Origin: Methanocella_A sp964548585
Lineage (GTDB): Archaea; Halobacteriota; Methanocellia; Methanocellales; Methanocellaceae
Direction: 5' to 3'
Assembly: GCA_964548585.1 (NCBI GenBank)
Contig: CAZJRS010000105.1
Location: 1 to 8,931, forward strand
DNA length: 8,931 nucleotides
Shown here: in pieces, positions 1 to 5,667 of the stretch
Layout of the letters: every line of letters starts with the position of its first letter
Position numbering within the stretch: the stretch's first letter is position 1
The notes under the pieces: generated by a model
Seen by the model: the letters and a program-made list of their open reading frames with translations, nothing else
Databases searched by the model: none
Told to the model about the DNA's origin: nothing
Translations under genes and position numbers: made by a program

Positions 1-64
1 CAGAGATCGCAACCACACACTTCACAGAAGGTGCGCCCCTCGACTCCTCATCAAACATGAACAT
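1..64 (-). CDS. Possible N-terminal fragment of a leftward gene, cut by the window edge
   Basis: An open minus-strand frame runs from ATG at 64 (or the in-frame ATG at 58) to the left edge without a stop, about 19 to 21 codons. From the second ATG it reads MFDEESRGAPSVKCVVAIS. The stretch is GC-richer than the AT-rich DNA next to it, as expected where coding begins. There is no ribosome site in front, but a TATA-like stretch at 109-118 would place transcription start near 88, giving a short leader. The fragment is too short to assign to a family. It could equally be chance; the neighbouring sequence to the left would settle it. Confidence 0.3.
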   Translation of the reverse strand, partial: MFMFDEESRGAPSVKCVVAIS

Positions 65-108
65 AACTTATCCGCAAATTTATGCGGATGCATCCATATA
101 CCGATTAA

Positions 109-118
109 GGTATATATA
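109..118 (-). promoter_or_regulatory. Candidate TATA box for the leftward edge gene
   Basis: Read on the minus strand this is TATATATACC, resembling an archaeal TATA box. It lies about 25 bases before a putative start point near 88, inside an inverted repeat. A similar AT run occurs at 258-267, so chance is possible in DNA this AT-rich. Confidence 0.3.
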
Positions 119-168
119 GTCTTGCATTCACCCCGAAGGATTAATGAAAAACTGACGGATACTTGCAA

Positions 169-193
169 ACAAGATATACGATATATATCTTGT
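169..193. repeat. 10-bp perfect inverted repeat, possible operator
   Basis: The arms ACAAGATATA (169-178) and TATATCTTGT (184-193) are exact reverse complements around the 5-base centre CGATA. A T-rich run follows on the plus strand, so a plus-strand terminator is an alternative, but no plus-strand gene ends nearby. Its position upstream of the putative leftward promoter favours a protein-binding site. Confidence 0.45.
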
Positions 194-305
194 ATTTTTA
201 GCACTTCAACCGCTGTATTGCAGCATGCCTCGTGCGGAACATAATAACGCCTATGTTGGTATATATATCTTTTTGTTGATCGTTTGATGGATGACAATTC
301 ACTGG

Positions 306-327
306 TAAATATAGTAAATAAAAAATA
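306..327 (-). terminator. U-tract terminator of the TetR-ABC operon
   Basis: Directly after the permease stop codon the minus strand becomes T-rich, with a run of six T (320-325) followed by TTTA and further T clusters. Archaeal RNA polymerase commonly stops at such tracts without a hairpin. It ends the five-gene minus-strand operon. Confidence 0.55.
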
Positions 328-333
328 GAGTGG

Positions 334-1431
334 TCAGTCCTCTTTCCACTTGAGGACCGCCACACCGATGCCGAACAGGACGATGCCCAGCACACCCACG
401 AGCGCCAGATTGGTGATCGCTTCGCCGGTATTACCCGTGATCATCGCGCTTCGCAACCCGTCGTTCAAATAGGTCAATGGCGAGATGTCTGCGATGAACT
501 GCAGGAACCATGGCATGTTGCCGACCGGTATGAACGACCCGGAGACGAACATCAGCGGGAAGGTGATCGCGCTCGCAGCGTTCTCCGCGGCATCGACATC
601 CTTGACGAACGCAGATAGGATCATCCCGAGGCCGGAAAATACTGCGGCCCCGGCGATGATCAGGAGTATGGTTACCAGGTTGATGTTCGGCTGGATGTGG
701 AACATCAGCCATGCTACGGTCAGGGATATTGCCACCGAGAGCATGATGATAAGCGTCTGGGTGATGATCTTGGCCGCGTTCCATTCTACCCGGGAGATCG
801 GCGTAGTTGCCAGCTTTCGGAACACACCAGTCGCCCGATTTCGGGCTGTCGTGGAGACTGTGCCGTTCACTGCGGACGACATGATAGACATGCCGATGAC
901 GCCCGGTAGCAGGAAGTCAATGTAGTTGATGTTCGAAGTCGCAACGTCCTGTGTGGTTACGATGACGTAGGTTTTGGCTCCAGACATCTGCATGTTAAAG
1001 CCGTTGGCGACCTGCTGGACCACAGCGATAGCCGCTCCTGAGGTGACCTTAGACTTGTCATAGTACACGAGAAGACCGTCGGTGGAGTCATTGCCTGCCG
1101 CTTTCGCTGCCATGACTTTTTGCCCGAATCCCGCAGGAATCTCGACGTATGCATCGATCTTCCCATCTTTCAGGGACTGGGAAAGATTCATCCCGGAACC
1201 GTCCTTCAAGACTATCCCTGTGGTGGAGTTTAATACGCCGATGAAGTTTTTCGACATCTCCGAACCGTCGCTGTCCTGGTAGTACAGCGTCAGCGGCCCG
1301 GACGATCCGCCGAACAGGTACCCGATCAGCAGGAATAAGATAATCGGGAAGACGAGAGTCCAGAAGAGCGCTCCCTTGTTTCTTACGTACGACAGCAGGC
1401 TGTACTTCACGTCAGTGGTTAGTCTCGACAT
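334..1431 (-). CDS. ABC-2 type transporter permease
   Basis: This is the membrane subunit of an export-type ABC transporter, 365 residues, a usual size for the ABC-2 permease family. The sequence shows one N-terminal membrane helix (about 21-41), a large polar extracytoplasmic domain (about 44-168), then five more helices (about 171-192, 221-243, 250-275, 285-304, 340-360). The cytoplasmic stretch RNRATGVFRKLATTPIS (197-213) and the segment FPLMFVSGSFIPVGNMPW (291-308) are typical of the family. The ATG overlaps the stop of the upstream 67-aa gene by one base (TAATG), and a strong GGGAGGG site lies at 1439-1445, so translation is probably coupled. It should pair with the ATPase encoded at 1636-2565. 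The substrate cannot be read from sequence; drugs, lipids or other hydrophobic compounds are usual for the family. Confidence 0.93.
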   Translation of the reverse strand: MSRLTTDVKYSLLSYVRNKGALFWTLVFPIILFLLIGYLFGGSSGPLTLYYQDSDGSEMSKNFIGVLNSTTGIVLKDGSGMNLSQSLKDGKIDAYVEIPAGFGQKVMAAKAAGNDSTDGLLVYYDKSKVTSGAAIAVVQQVANGFNMQMSGAKTYVIVTTQDVATSNINYIDFLLPGVIGMSIMSSAVNGTVSTTARNRATGVFRKLATTPISRVEWNAAKIITQTLIIMLSVAISLTVAWLMFHIQPNINLVTILLIIAGAAVFSGLGMILSAFVKDVDAAENAASAITFPLMFVSGSFIPVGNMPWFLQFIADISPLTYLNDGLRSAMITGNTGEAITNLALVGVLGIVLFGIGVAVLKWKED

Positions 1432-1634
1432 TACTGGTCCCTCCCGGAATTTCCGCTGTCTACATTACGTTTGTTCCTGCATTTCCGCACCCAGAGCTCA
1501 ACTACCACGGTACATAGCAGCAGGCCGGAGATCTTGATAAGGTCAGCCATGGATACGAAGGGAAATGGCCAAAACATGTGGCCCATATACCCAGATACAT
1601 TCTGAATGATGATCTGTGAGATGAGATCGAACAT
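1431..1634 (-). CDS. 67-aa single-helix membrane protein inside an ABC operon
   Basis: I do not recognise a family. The protein is 67 residues with an amphipathic N-terminus, an aromatic loop (MFWPFPF, about 20-26), one clear membrane helix (about 32-49, KISGLLLCTVVVELWV) and a basic tail (RKCRNKRN, 50-57), which suggests N-out, C-in. The evidence that it is real is its fit in the operon: ATG lies one base after the ATPase stop, an AGGAGGG ribosome site sits at 1642-1648 with a 7-base spacer, and its own stop overlaps the permease start. By position it may be an accessory or stabilising subunit of the transporter, but this is inference. Confidence 0.75.
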   Translation of the reverse strand: MFDLISQIIIQNVSGYMGHMFWPFPFVSMADLIKISGLLLCTVVVELWVRKCRNKRNVDSGNSGRDQ

Positions 1635-1635
1635 T

Positions 1636-2565
1636 TTACTGCCCTCCTTCGGTGAGCTTTTCGCCGGTCAGGTTCAGGAATACGTCCTCAAGCGTCGACT
1701 TTTTCACGTAGAGTTCCTTGCAAGGCGTGTTGCCGGTATTGAGAATTGAGACGGCCATCGATATGCTTGCCATGCCATCTCCCTGGGGCAGGGTTGCATA
1801 AACGTCGCTACCCTCGGCTCTGCTGTGAGGAATTTCTCTGATCAACTGTTCTTTTGCTGCAGCACTGCATTCCCGGATGATCAGCGTGTTGCCGCCGCCG
1901 TAGGCGTTGATGAGGTCTTCGGGCGTCCCCTCTGCGACGATTTTTCCCTTATGGATAATGTCCACCCGGTCGGCCAGGTAATATGCCTCGTCCATGTAGT
2001 GCGTGGTCAGGAAGACGGTTTTACCTCGGCGCTTAAGTTCCTTGACGGCTTCCCAGACGTCCCTCCTTGCCCGCGGGTCCAGCCCGGTGGTCGGCTCGTC
2101 CAGGAAAACGATTTCCGGATCGTTGACGAGCGAGATGGCGATTCCGACTCGCTGCTTCAGCCCGCCTGACAGATTCTTGAAAAGCACGTTACGCTTGTCC
2201 TTCAGGTCGAACATTTCGATGAGGCCGTCGACGCTGACGTGCTTCGGGTACATCTGCCCAAAGTAGTCGATGTTTTCGTATACCGTCAGCCAGTCGAACG
2301 CGTTGAAGCTCTGCGGCAATACGCCGATTTTTTGCTTGATCTTCATCTCGTCCCGGCGGATGTCGAGACCCAGTATATTAATTGAGCCGGAAGTAGGCGT
2401 TTTGAGACACTCGATCATCTCTACGGTGGTGGTCTTGCCAGCCCCGTTGGGGCCGAGAAAGGCGAATACCTCCCCCTTGCCGACGTTGAATGATATATCG
2501 TTGACGGCGGTAAAGTTGCCGTATTTTTTGACGAGAGACTTGACCTCGATGACATTTTCTGACAT
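1636..2565 (-). CDS. ABC transporter ATP-binding protein (exporter type)
   Basis: This is the ATP-hydrolysing subunit that powers the permease encoded at 334-1431. All family motifs are present in order: Walker A GPNGAGKTT (38-46), Q-loop Gln85, signature LSGGLKQR (132-139), Walker B IVFLDEP (152-158), D-loop GLD (161-163) and switch His189. The C-terminal 85 residues form the extension common in ABC-2 exporter ATPases and end in STLEDVFLNLTGEKL. The length, 309 residues, is normal for drug- or multidrug-type (CcmA/DrrA-like) ATPases. The AGGAG site at 2576-2580 lies in the last codons of the upstream flavoprotein gene, five bases separate the two genes, and the next gene starts right after the stop, so it sits mid-operon. 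Function as an export ATPase is secure; the substrate is unknown. Confidence 0.96.
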   Translation of the reverse strand: MSENVIEVKSLVKKYGNFTAVNDISFNVGKGEVFAFLGPNGAGKTTTVEMIECLKTPTSGSINILGLDIRRDEMKIKQKIGVLPQSFNAFDWLTVYENIDYFGQMYPKHVSVDGLIEMFDLKDKRNVLFKNLSGGLKQRVGIAISLVNDPEIVFLDEPTTGLDPRARRDVWEAVKELKRRGKTVFLTTHYMDEAYYLADRVDIIHKGKIVAEGTPEDLINAYGGGNTLIIRECSAAAKEQLIREIPHSRAEGSDVYATLPQGDGMASISMAVSILNTGNTPCKELYVKKSTLEDVFLNLTGEKLTEGGQ

Positions 2566-2570
2566 GATTA

Positions 2571-3929
2571 TTATTCTCCTGAAATTTTCTTGTGTGCGCT
2601 GGCCATTTCTGTGACCGCCCGGCTGAAGAACTCTTTCCGGGCCTGCGGAATGCGCATCAGGTTGCGGAGGCCGAAGTTCAGAAGCCTGTTTTTGTAGTCT
2701 TTCTGGGGATAGTCCAGCAAGCCGTGTTTCCGGTAAAAACGGTAATCTGCGCCGAATACCCCGCTCATATTGTACACGAGGTCCCGGAAGACCAGGTGCC
2801 CGCCGAGGCCGAGGAAGTTCGCAGGCCGCTGGAAGTTTTCGGCAGCGCTCCAGTGGATGCGGTCCGCCAGTTCCCGCAGCATGGCTGTGATGTGTACCGG
2901 GTCTCCGGACTCGTCGGTCACGAACCCGGCAAGGTTTCCGTTACCGATGTTGACACGGGCCTCAAGCTCCTGCCGCAGGTCGGGAAAGCCGCTCAACGGG
3001 CCGGATATGATGTATCCGATCTGCTTGAGGTCCTCGCTCGGGCTGTGGCCGGTGAAGAATGAGCGGTCGAAGAACAGCTTCCATCGGGCAGACAGGCTAC
3101 GGTCTTTGATGCTGCCCACGTATACGATCGCTTCAGCACTCATGATCCGATCATAGGCAGCGCGGAAGCCGTCCTTGTACACGCAGTTGTTATCGTAGCC
3201 GCATTTGATGCACCCGAGGCATCCGCCGTTTATTTTAACATCATAGAGGTTGACCACGTCGACATTCCCGGCGCTTTTCACGAAGGACTCTATCATCCGG
3301 TTCAGGTTGACATCGGCGGCAGTGGCATCGGTAACAACGGCGATTCTATTACCGGCTACACTCGTACCAGAGACAATCTGTCCGGAAATGTACTCCGGAA
3401 CCTGTCGAGGCACGGGCGGGAACCGGACTTCGGTGGGCCGCCGGTTCTCGATCGAGTCGAAGAACATGCGGAAGAATTTGAGCAGCATATCTTGCTTACT
3501 CTGGTCCATCAGGTCGTTCATCTCCGCGGAGAACCCGTCCACGTACTTCATGCCCAGATCACAGGATACGGCGTTGACATAGTTGTGGGCTGTGTGGTCG
3601 TAGAAGTGAACTGAAGTGGTAAGCGCAGTGGCATACTTGCCCCGGAACGCTTCAGGTGCTTTCTCGAAGGCCATCTCGATGAACGTTTTCAGCTGAGAAG
3701 GTACGGAGAAGTGGTAGACGGGAAACGTCCAAACAATCCCGTCTGCCGCTTTGACCTCATCGATGATGCTCAGGAACAGACTGGCATCAGTCTGGATTTT
3801 CTTGATGTCCCGGCCGACATGATAGACGCTGTACTCGTTTGCGGGAAAATGCTTCCTCGCGTAGTTGAAATACTGGAGGGAAATGCTGTTCTCACCCTTC
3901 GGGCTACCGCTGATGACGACAATTTTCAC
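2571..3929 (-). CDS. Two-domain flavoprotein with an Isf-type iron-sulfur motif
   Basis: A predicted NAD(P)H- or ferredoxin-linked flavin oxidoreductase of about 452 residues, made of two flavodoxin-like domains. Domain 1 (about 1-160) has the FMN phosphate loop SGSPKGENS (7-15) and the flavin-contact stretch TFPVYHFSVPSQLK (68-81). Domain 2 (about 194-340) carries C237-x2-C240-x2-C243-x5-C249, the compact spacing that binds a 4Fe-4S cluster in the archaeal iron-sulfur flavoprotein Isf. Its own phosphate loop is degenerate (TDATAADVNLN, near 200-210). A C-terminal tail of about 110 residues follows, rich in aromatic and basic residues. I chose GTG at 3929 because a GGGAGGT site lies 6 bases before it and conserved sequence (KIVVISGSPKG) starts at once; an upstream ATG at 3962 would run over the tetR end and lacks a ribosome site. 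Its place between tetR and the transporter genes suggests it reduces a toxic compound or senses redox state, which is inference. Confidence 0.85.
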   Translation of the reverse strand: MKIVVISGSPKGENSISLQYFNYARKHFPANEYSVYHVGRDIKKIQTDASLFLSIIDEVKAADGIVWTFPVYHFSVPSQLKTFIEMAFEKAPEAFRGKYATALTTSVHFYDHTAHNYVNAVSCDLGMKYVDGFSAEMNDLMDQSKQDMLLKFFRMFFDSIENRRPTEVRFPPVPRQVPEYISGQIVSGTSVAGNRIAVVTDATAADVNLNRMIESFVKSAGNVDVVNLYDVKINGGCLGCIKCGYDNNCVYKDGFRAAYDRIMSAEAIVYVGSIKDRSLSARWKLFFDRSFFTGHSPSEDLKQIGYIISGPLSGFPDLRQELEARVNIGNGNLAGFVTDESGDPVHITAMLRELADRIHWSAAENFQRPANFLGLGGHLVFRDLVYNMSGVFGADYRFYRKHGLLDYPQKDYKNRLLNFGLRNLMRIPQARKEFFSRAVTEMASAHKKISGE

Positions 3930-3935
3930 TGCTAT

Positions 3936-3942
3936 ACCTCCC
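3936..3942 (-). promoter_or_regulatory. Ribosome binding site that fixes a GTG start at 3929
   Basis: The minus strand reads GGGAGGT, six bases before the GTG of the flavoprotein gene and just after the tetR stop (3943-3945). It decides the start in favour of GTG at 3929 over the longer frame from 3962. Confidence 0.8.
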
Positions 3943-4575
3943 TTATTTCTTCTCGATGGCATTGCTCAGCAGGTTCATAGAGTGCCGGACATACTGCTGG
4001 TGGCTGATACCCCGGGATTCCAGCACAGTCTGAAAGTTCGGGTTGACATTCACGATTCGCTCGCTTGCTGAGGCGAGGAAGATGGCAGTTTCCAGCGGGT
4101 TGACATCCTTCCTGATGGTGCCGTCTGAGATGCCCGTTTTGATGGCATCGCACATGATCGTGATCAGTTCCTGGGACAGCGTGTTGATCTCTCCCGCAGA
4201 ATTACAGCACGAAGCATTGAACCGCTGGGAGTTTGAGTATTCGAACAGCCGGTAGTAGTCAGGGTACTTCTGGAAAAAAGCCAGGTAAGCATCCCCCACT
4301 GCGGCGATCTTATCAATTCCCATCGCAGCGTTGCTCGCACCCTCCTTGAACATCCGGTTCATGATCCTGGTCGCTCGCAGGACAATGGCGAAGAAGATCT
4401 CCTCCTTGTCCTCGAAATAGAGGTATAGAGTTGCTCTATTGACTCCGACTTCTTTCGCGATGTCACCCATGGTAACACTATCGAAGCCTTTCGAGAAGAA
4501 CAGCTTCTCAGCGGCGTCGACGATGGCGTTCCGCTTCTCTTCCTTTTCTCGCTCTTTGATGTCTGTGAAGGACAT
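3943..4575 (-). CDS. TetR-family transcriptional regulator
   Basis: A dimeric ligand-responsive DNA-binding regulator, 210 residues from ATG at 4575, a normal TetR size. The N-terminal helix-turn-helix is clear (about 34-60): TMGDIAKEVGVNRATLYLYF followed by DKEEIF, preceded by the helix AIVDAAEKLFFSKGF. The C-terminal part (about 75-210) is the variable ligand-binding and dimer domain and contains an adjacent cysteine pair (FNASCC). The frame extends to a GTG at 4596, but that codon lies inside a predicted operator, so ATG is preferred; neither start has a good ribosome site. It is the first gene of the flavoprotein-ABC operon, 13 bases before the flavoprotein start. Palindromes in its own promoter indicate self-repression released by an inducer, probably a substrate of the exporter. 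Confidence 0.93.
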   Translation of the reverse strand: MSFTDIKEREKEEKRNAIVDAAEKLFFSKGFDSVTMGDIAKEVGVNRATLYLYFEDKEEIFFAIVLRATRIMNRMFKEGASNAAMGIDKIAAVGDAYLAFFQKYPDYYRLFEYSNSQRFNASCCNSAGEINTLSQELITIMCDAIKTGISDGTIRKDVNPLETAIFLASASERIVNVNPNFQTVLESRGISHQQYVRHSMNLLSNAIEKK

Positions 4576-4589
4576 TCTGACCACGCAAC

Positions 4590-4661
4590 TTAACACTGTG
4601 TAAACAACGACTACAATATGTTATAACGATAACACAGTGTTATCATGCTAACACACTGTAA
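4590..4661. promoter_or_regulatory. TetR operator cluster
   Basis: The centre is a perfect 17-bp palindrome GATAACACAGTGTTATC (4628-4644). A second, near-perfect site TTAACAC-T-GTGTAAA (4590-4604, 6 of 7 arm bases) and a weaker one TAACAC-A-CTGTAA (4649-4661) share the TAACAC half-site. Centres lie at 4597, 4636 and 4655. The strongest sits at the predicted transcription start, the weakest between start and TATA box, and the third at the beginning of the tetR frame. This is the standard layout for an autorepressor. That TetR binds here is inferred from position and symmetry. Confidence 0.8.
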
Positions 4662-4666
4662 TCAAA

Positions 4667-4680
4667 CTATATAAGGGTTT
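4667..4680 (-). promoter_or_regulatory. Archaeal promoter (BRE and TATA box) of the tetR-ABC operon
   Basis: The minus strand reads AAACCCTTATATAG, a close match to an archaeal TATA box (CTTATATAG) with a possible purine-rich BRE before it. Transcription would start about 25 bases downstream, near 4645, at the edge of the perfect TetR palindrome. The leader to ATG at 4575 would be about 70 bases. Confidence 0.7.
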
Positions 4681-4756
4681 CCTGCACGTATCCGGGCGCA
4701 TAGTCCCGTTCGCTTTACGCATACGCTCGGGAAGCCGAATATGGATTATTTCTCAC

Positions 4757-5014
4757 TTACCACTCATCTTTTTTCCACCATCGCCTGTGGTGGGATGTGG
4801 CGTGAAAAATTTCGTGCAGGATGCCACTGATGATGCCGCCGATCAGCCCGATGGCTGCGAAGAGTGCCGCGGTCCTGACAGAGTTCAGGCCTGTCAAGGC
4901 GTGCAGTCCCTCCAGCAGCGCGGAGTTGAAGTTCGGGAACCACTCGAGGAACCGTCCAAGTAAATATCCAAAGACGACACCCACGAATGAGTGAAATAAG
5001 ATCCTTAATACCAT
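4757..5014 (-). CDS. 85-aa two-helix membrane protein downstream of PadR
   Basis: I do not recognise a family. The protein is 85 residues with two hydrophobic segments (about 4-21, LRILFHSFVGVVFGYLLG, and 47-68, RTAALFAAIGLIGGIISGIL) joined by a short loop, and a polar tail rich in histidine, tryptophan and charge (HEIFHATSHHRRWWKKDEW). Glycine-rich helices suggest close helix packing or oligomers. ATG at 5014 is well supported: GGAGG at 5021-5025, six-base spacer, and only 14 bases after the padR stop. It is therefore in a two-gene operon and is likely the main target of the PadR regulator. Small membrane proteins paired with PadR are often stress or transport factors; the role here is unknown. 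Confidence 0.85.
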   Translation of the reverse strand: MVLRILFHSFVGVVFGYLLGRFLEWFPNFNSALLEGLHALTGLNSVRTAALFAAIGLIGGIISGILHEIFHATSHHRRWWKKDEW

Positions 5015-5028
5015 GTGATACCTCCATT

Positions 5029-5496
5029 TTATTTGTGTAATGATTCCTTTAGCCTCTGAAGCCTGTCAGAAATGCGGCTAAGCCGGCCTTCATACTGGCT
5101 CAGCTTTTCCTTCGGCAAATCCTCCAGGTATGAGATGTAACTCTCCAGTTCGCTGATGCTGCCTTCGGCAGTGTACGGCCCCTGCGGTTGCTGATGACCA
5201 TGGTCGTGCCCATGCATACCTATCTCCTCCATGCCAAGAGAGGTCAGCTCGTAGCGCTGATCCTCTCGCTTCCAGATCATCGCCTCTTCTGTCAGCTGGC
5301 TCAACAGCGGGTAGATCGATCCGGGAGAAGGCCTCCACGCGCCCATGCTCATCCGTTCAACGGACTCCATGATCTCCGCCCCATTCTTGGGCGATTCGCT
5401 GAGCATGTAGAGAACTACGTACCGCATACCGCCCCAGCGCCGGAGCTTATGGATGTTTTTGAACATGTTTTTGTTCCAGTCTTTGTCCCACCACAT
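5029..5496 (-). CDS. PadR-family transcriptional regulator
   Basis: A winged-helix dimeric repressor, 155 residues. The PadR core lies at about 21-92: MRYVVLYMLSESPKNGAEIM, then the recognition region WRPSPGSIYPLLSQL (54-68), then the wing ending in RYELTSLG (81-88). Family repressors usually respond to small molecules bound at the dimer interface. A histidine-rich patch HGHDHGH (95-101) follows, and the C-terminal third (about 114-153) is a charged helix likely to dimerise. ATG at 5496 has a GGAGA site seven bases before it; a later in-frame ATG (residue 11) is possible but lacks support. The start region and the promoter both contain TATCG-N6-CGATA palindromes, so the gene probably controls itself and the small membrane protein gene after it. 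The His patch hints at metal binding, without proof. Confidence 0.93.
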   Translation of the reverse strand: MWWDKDWNKNMFKNIHKLRRWGGMRYVVLYMLSESPKNGAEIMESVERMSMGAWRPSPGSIYPLLSQLTEEAMIWKREDQRYELTSLGMEEIGMHGHDHGHQQPQGPYTAEGSISELESYISYLEDLPKEKLSQYEGRLSRISDRLQRLKESLHK

Positions 5497-5511
5497 ATCG
5501 GGTCTCCGATA
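5496..5511. promoter_or_regulatory. PadR-type operator overlapping the ribosome site and start of padR
   Basis: TATCGG-GTCT-CCGATA is a perfect inverted repeat. It has the same TATCG-N6-CGATA geometry as the promoter ladder at 5565-5614, about 80 bases away, but overlaps the first base of the start codon and the GGAG ribosome site of padR. Occupation could act as a roadblock or help DNA looping with the main array. Confidence 0.65.
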
Positions 5512-5564
5512 CCGTGCTTCGCATGAGTGCGGGTGCTAAGCAGGTAGTCAACCGCCGCATCGCA

Positions 5565-5614
5565 TCATATCGAGTTTCCGATATCGAATCTACGATATCG
5601 ATTTTACGATATAA
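5565..5614. promoter_or_regulatory. Operator ladder with 14-bp period (putative PadR sites)
   Basis: Variants of the self-complementary octamer CGATATCG start at 5565 (TCATATCG), 5579 (CGATATCG), 5593 (CGATATCG) and 5607 (CGATATAA), exactly 14 bp apart. Neighbouring octamers pair into ATATCG-N6-CGATAT palindromes, so three overlapping operators share half-sites. The array covers the TATA box and the predicted transcription start of padR. Binding by PadR is inferred from position and from the matching site at the padR start. Confidence 0.75.
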
Positions 5615-5616
5615 GC
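5607..5616 (-). promoter_or_regulatory. TATA box of the padR operon
   Basis: The minus strand reads GCTTATATCG, a good archaeal TATA box embedded in the last half-site of the operator ladder. The start point would fall near 5585, leaving a leader of about 90 bases before ATG at 5496. Confidence 0.6.
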
Positions 5617-5654
5617 ATTGTGGTGATATGGGTCGTAAAAGGTTACCAGACGGT

Positions 5655-5667
5655 AAAAGAAAAAGAG
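5655..5667 (-). terminator. U-tract terminator of the DUF2284 gene
   Basis: Immediately after the stop codon the minus strand reads CTCTTTTTCTTTT, a pyrimidine tract typical of archaeal termination. It separates this gene from the padR promoter downstream. Confidence 0.5.

Larger units (their letters stand above)
65..333. other. AT-rich intergenic region with inverted repeats
   Basis: No convincing gene lies here. The open minus-strand frame at 22-297 has low-complexity AT-rich composition and no ribosome site. The region holds an inverted repeat ATCCGCA-N6-TGCGGAT (70-89), an overlapping 10-bp palindrome GGATGCATCC (86-95), a second inverted repeat at 169-193, two copies of GGTATATATA (109-118 and 258-267), and the T-rich terminator of the ABC operon at its right end. 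It probably holds the promoter of a leftward gene beginning near the left edge. Confidence 0.6.

Noticed and set aside
22..297. Minus-strand open frame of 91 codons at the left end
   Set aside because: It lies in AT-rich intergenic DNA full of inverted repeats, has no ribosome site and no recognisable motif, and reads across a likely promoter.
2592..3062. Plus-strand open frame of 156 codons opposite the flavoprotein gene
   Set aside because: Antisense by-product of GC-rich coding DNA; the minus-strand gene is clearly real.
3930..3962. Longer flavoprotein start at ATG 3962
   Set aside because: It would overlap the tetR end and lacks a ribosome site, while GTG at 3929 has GGGAGGT at ideal spacing and begins right at the conserved fold.
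4576..4596. GTG start at 4596 for TetR
   Set aside because: The codon lies inside a predicted operator with no ribosome site; ATG at 4575 gives a normal TetR N-terminus.
4690..4750. GC-rich stretch with short CCCG/CGGG and CGCATA-like repeats downstream of the 85-aa gene
   Set aside because: I could not draw a consistent stem or a U-tract, so no terminator or RNA gene is claimed.
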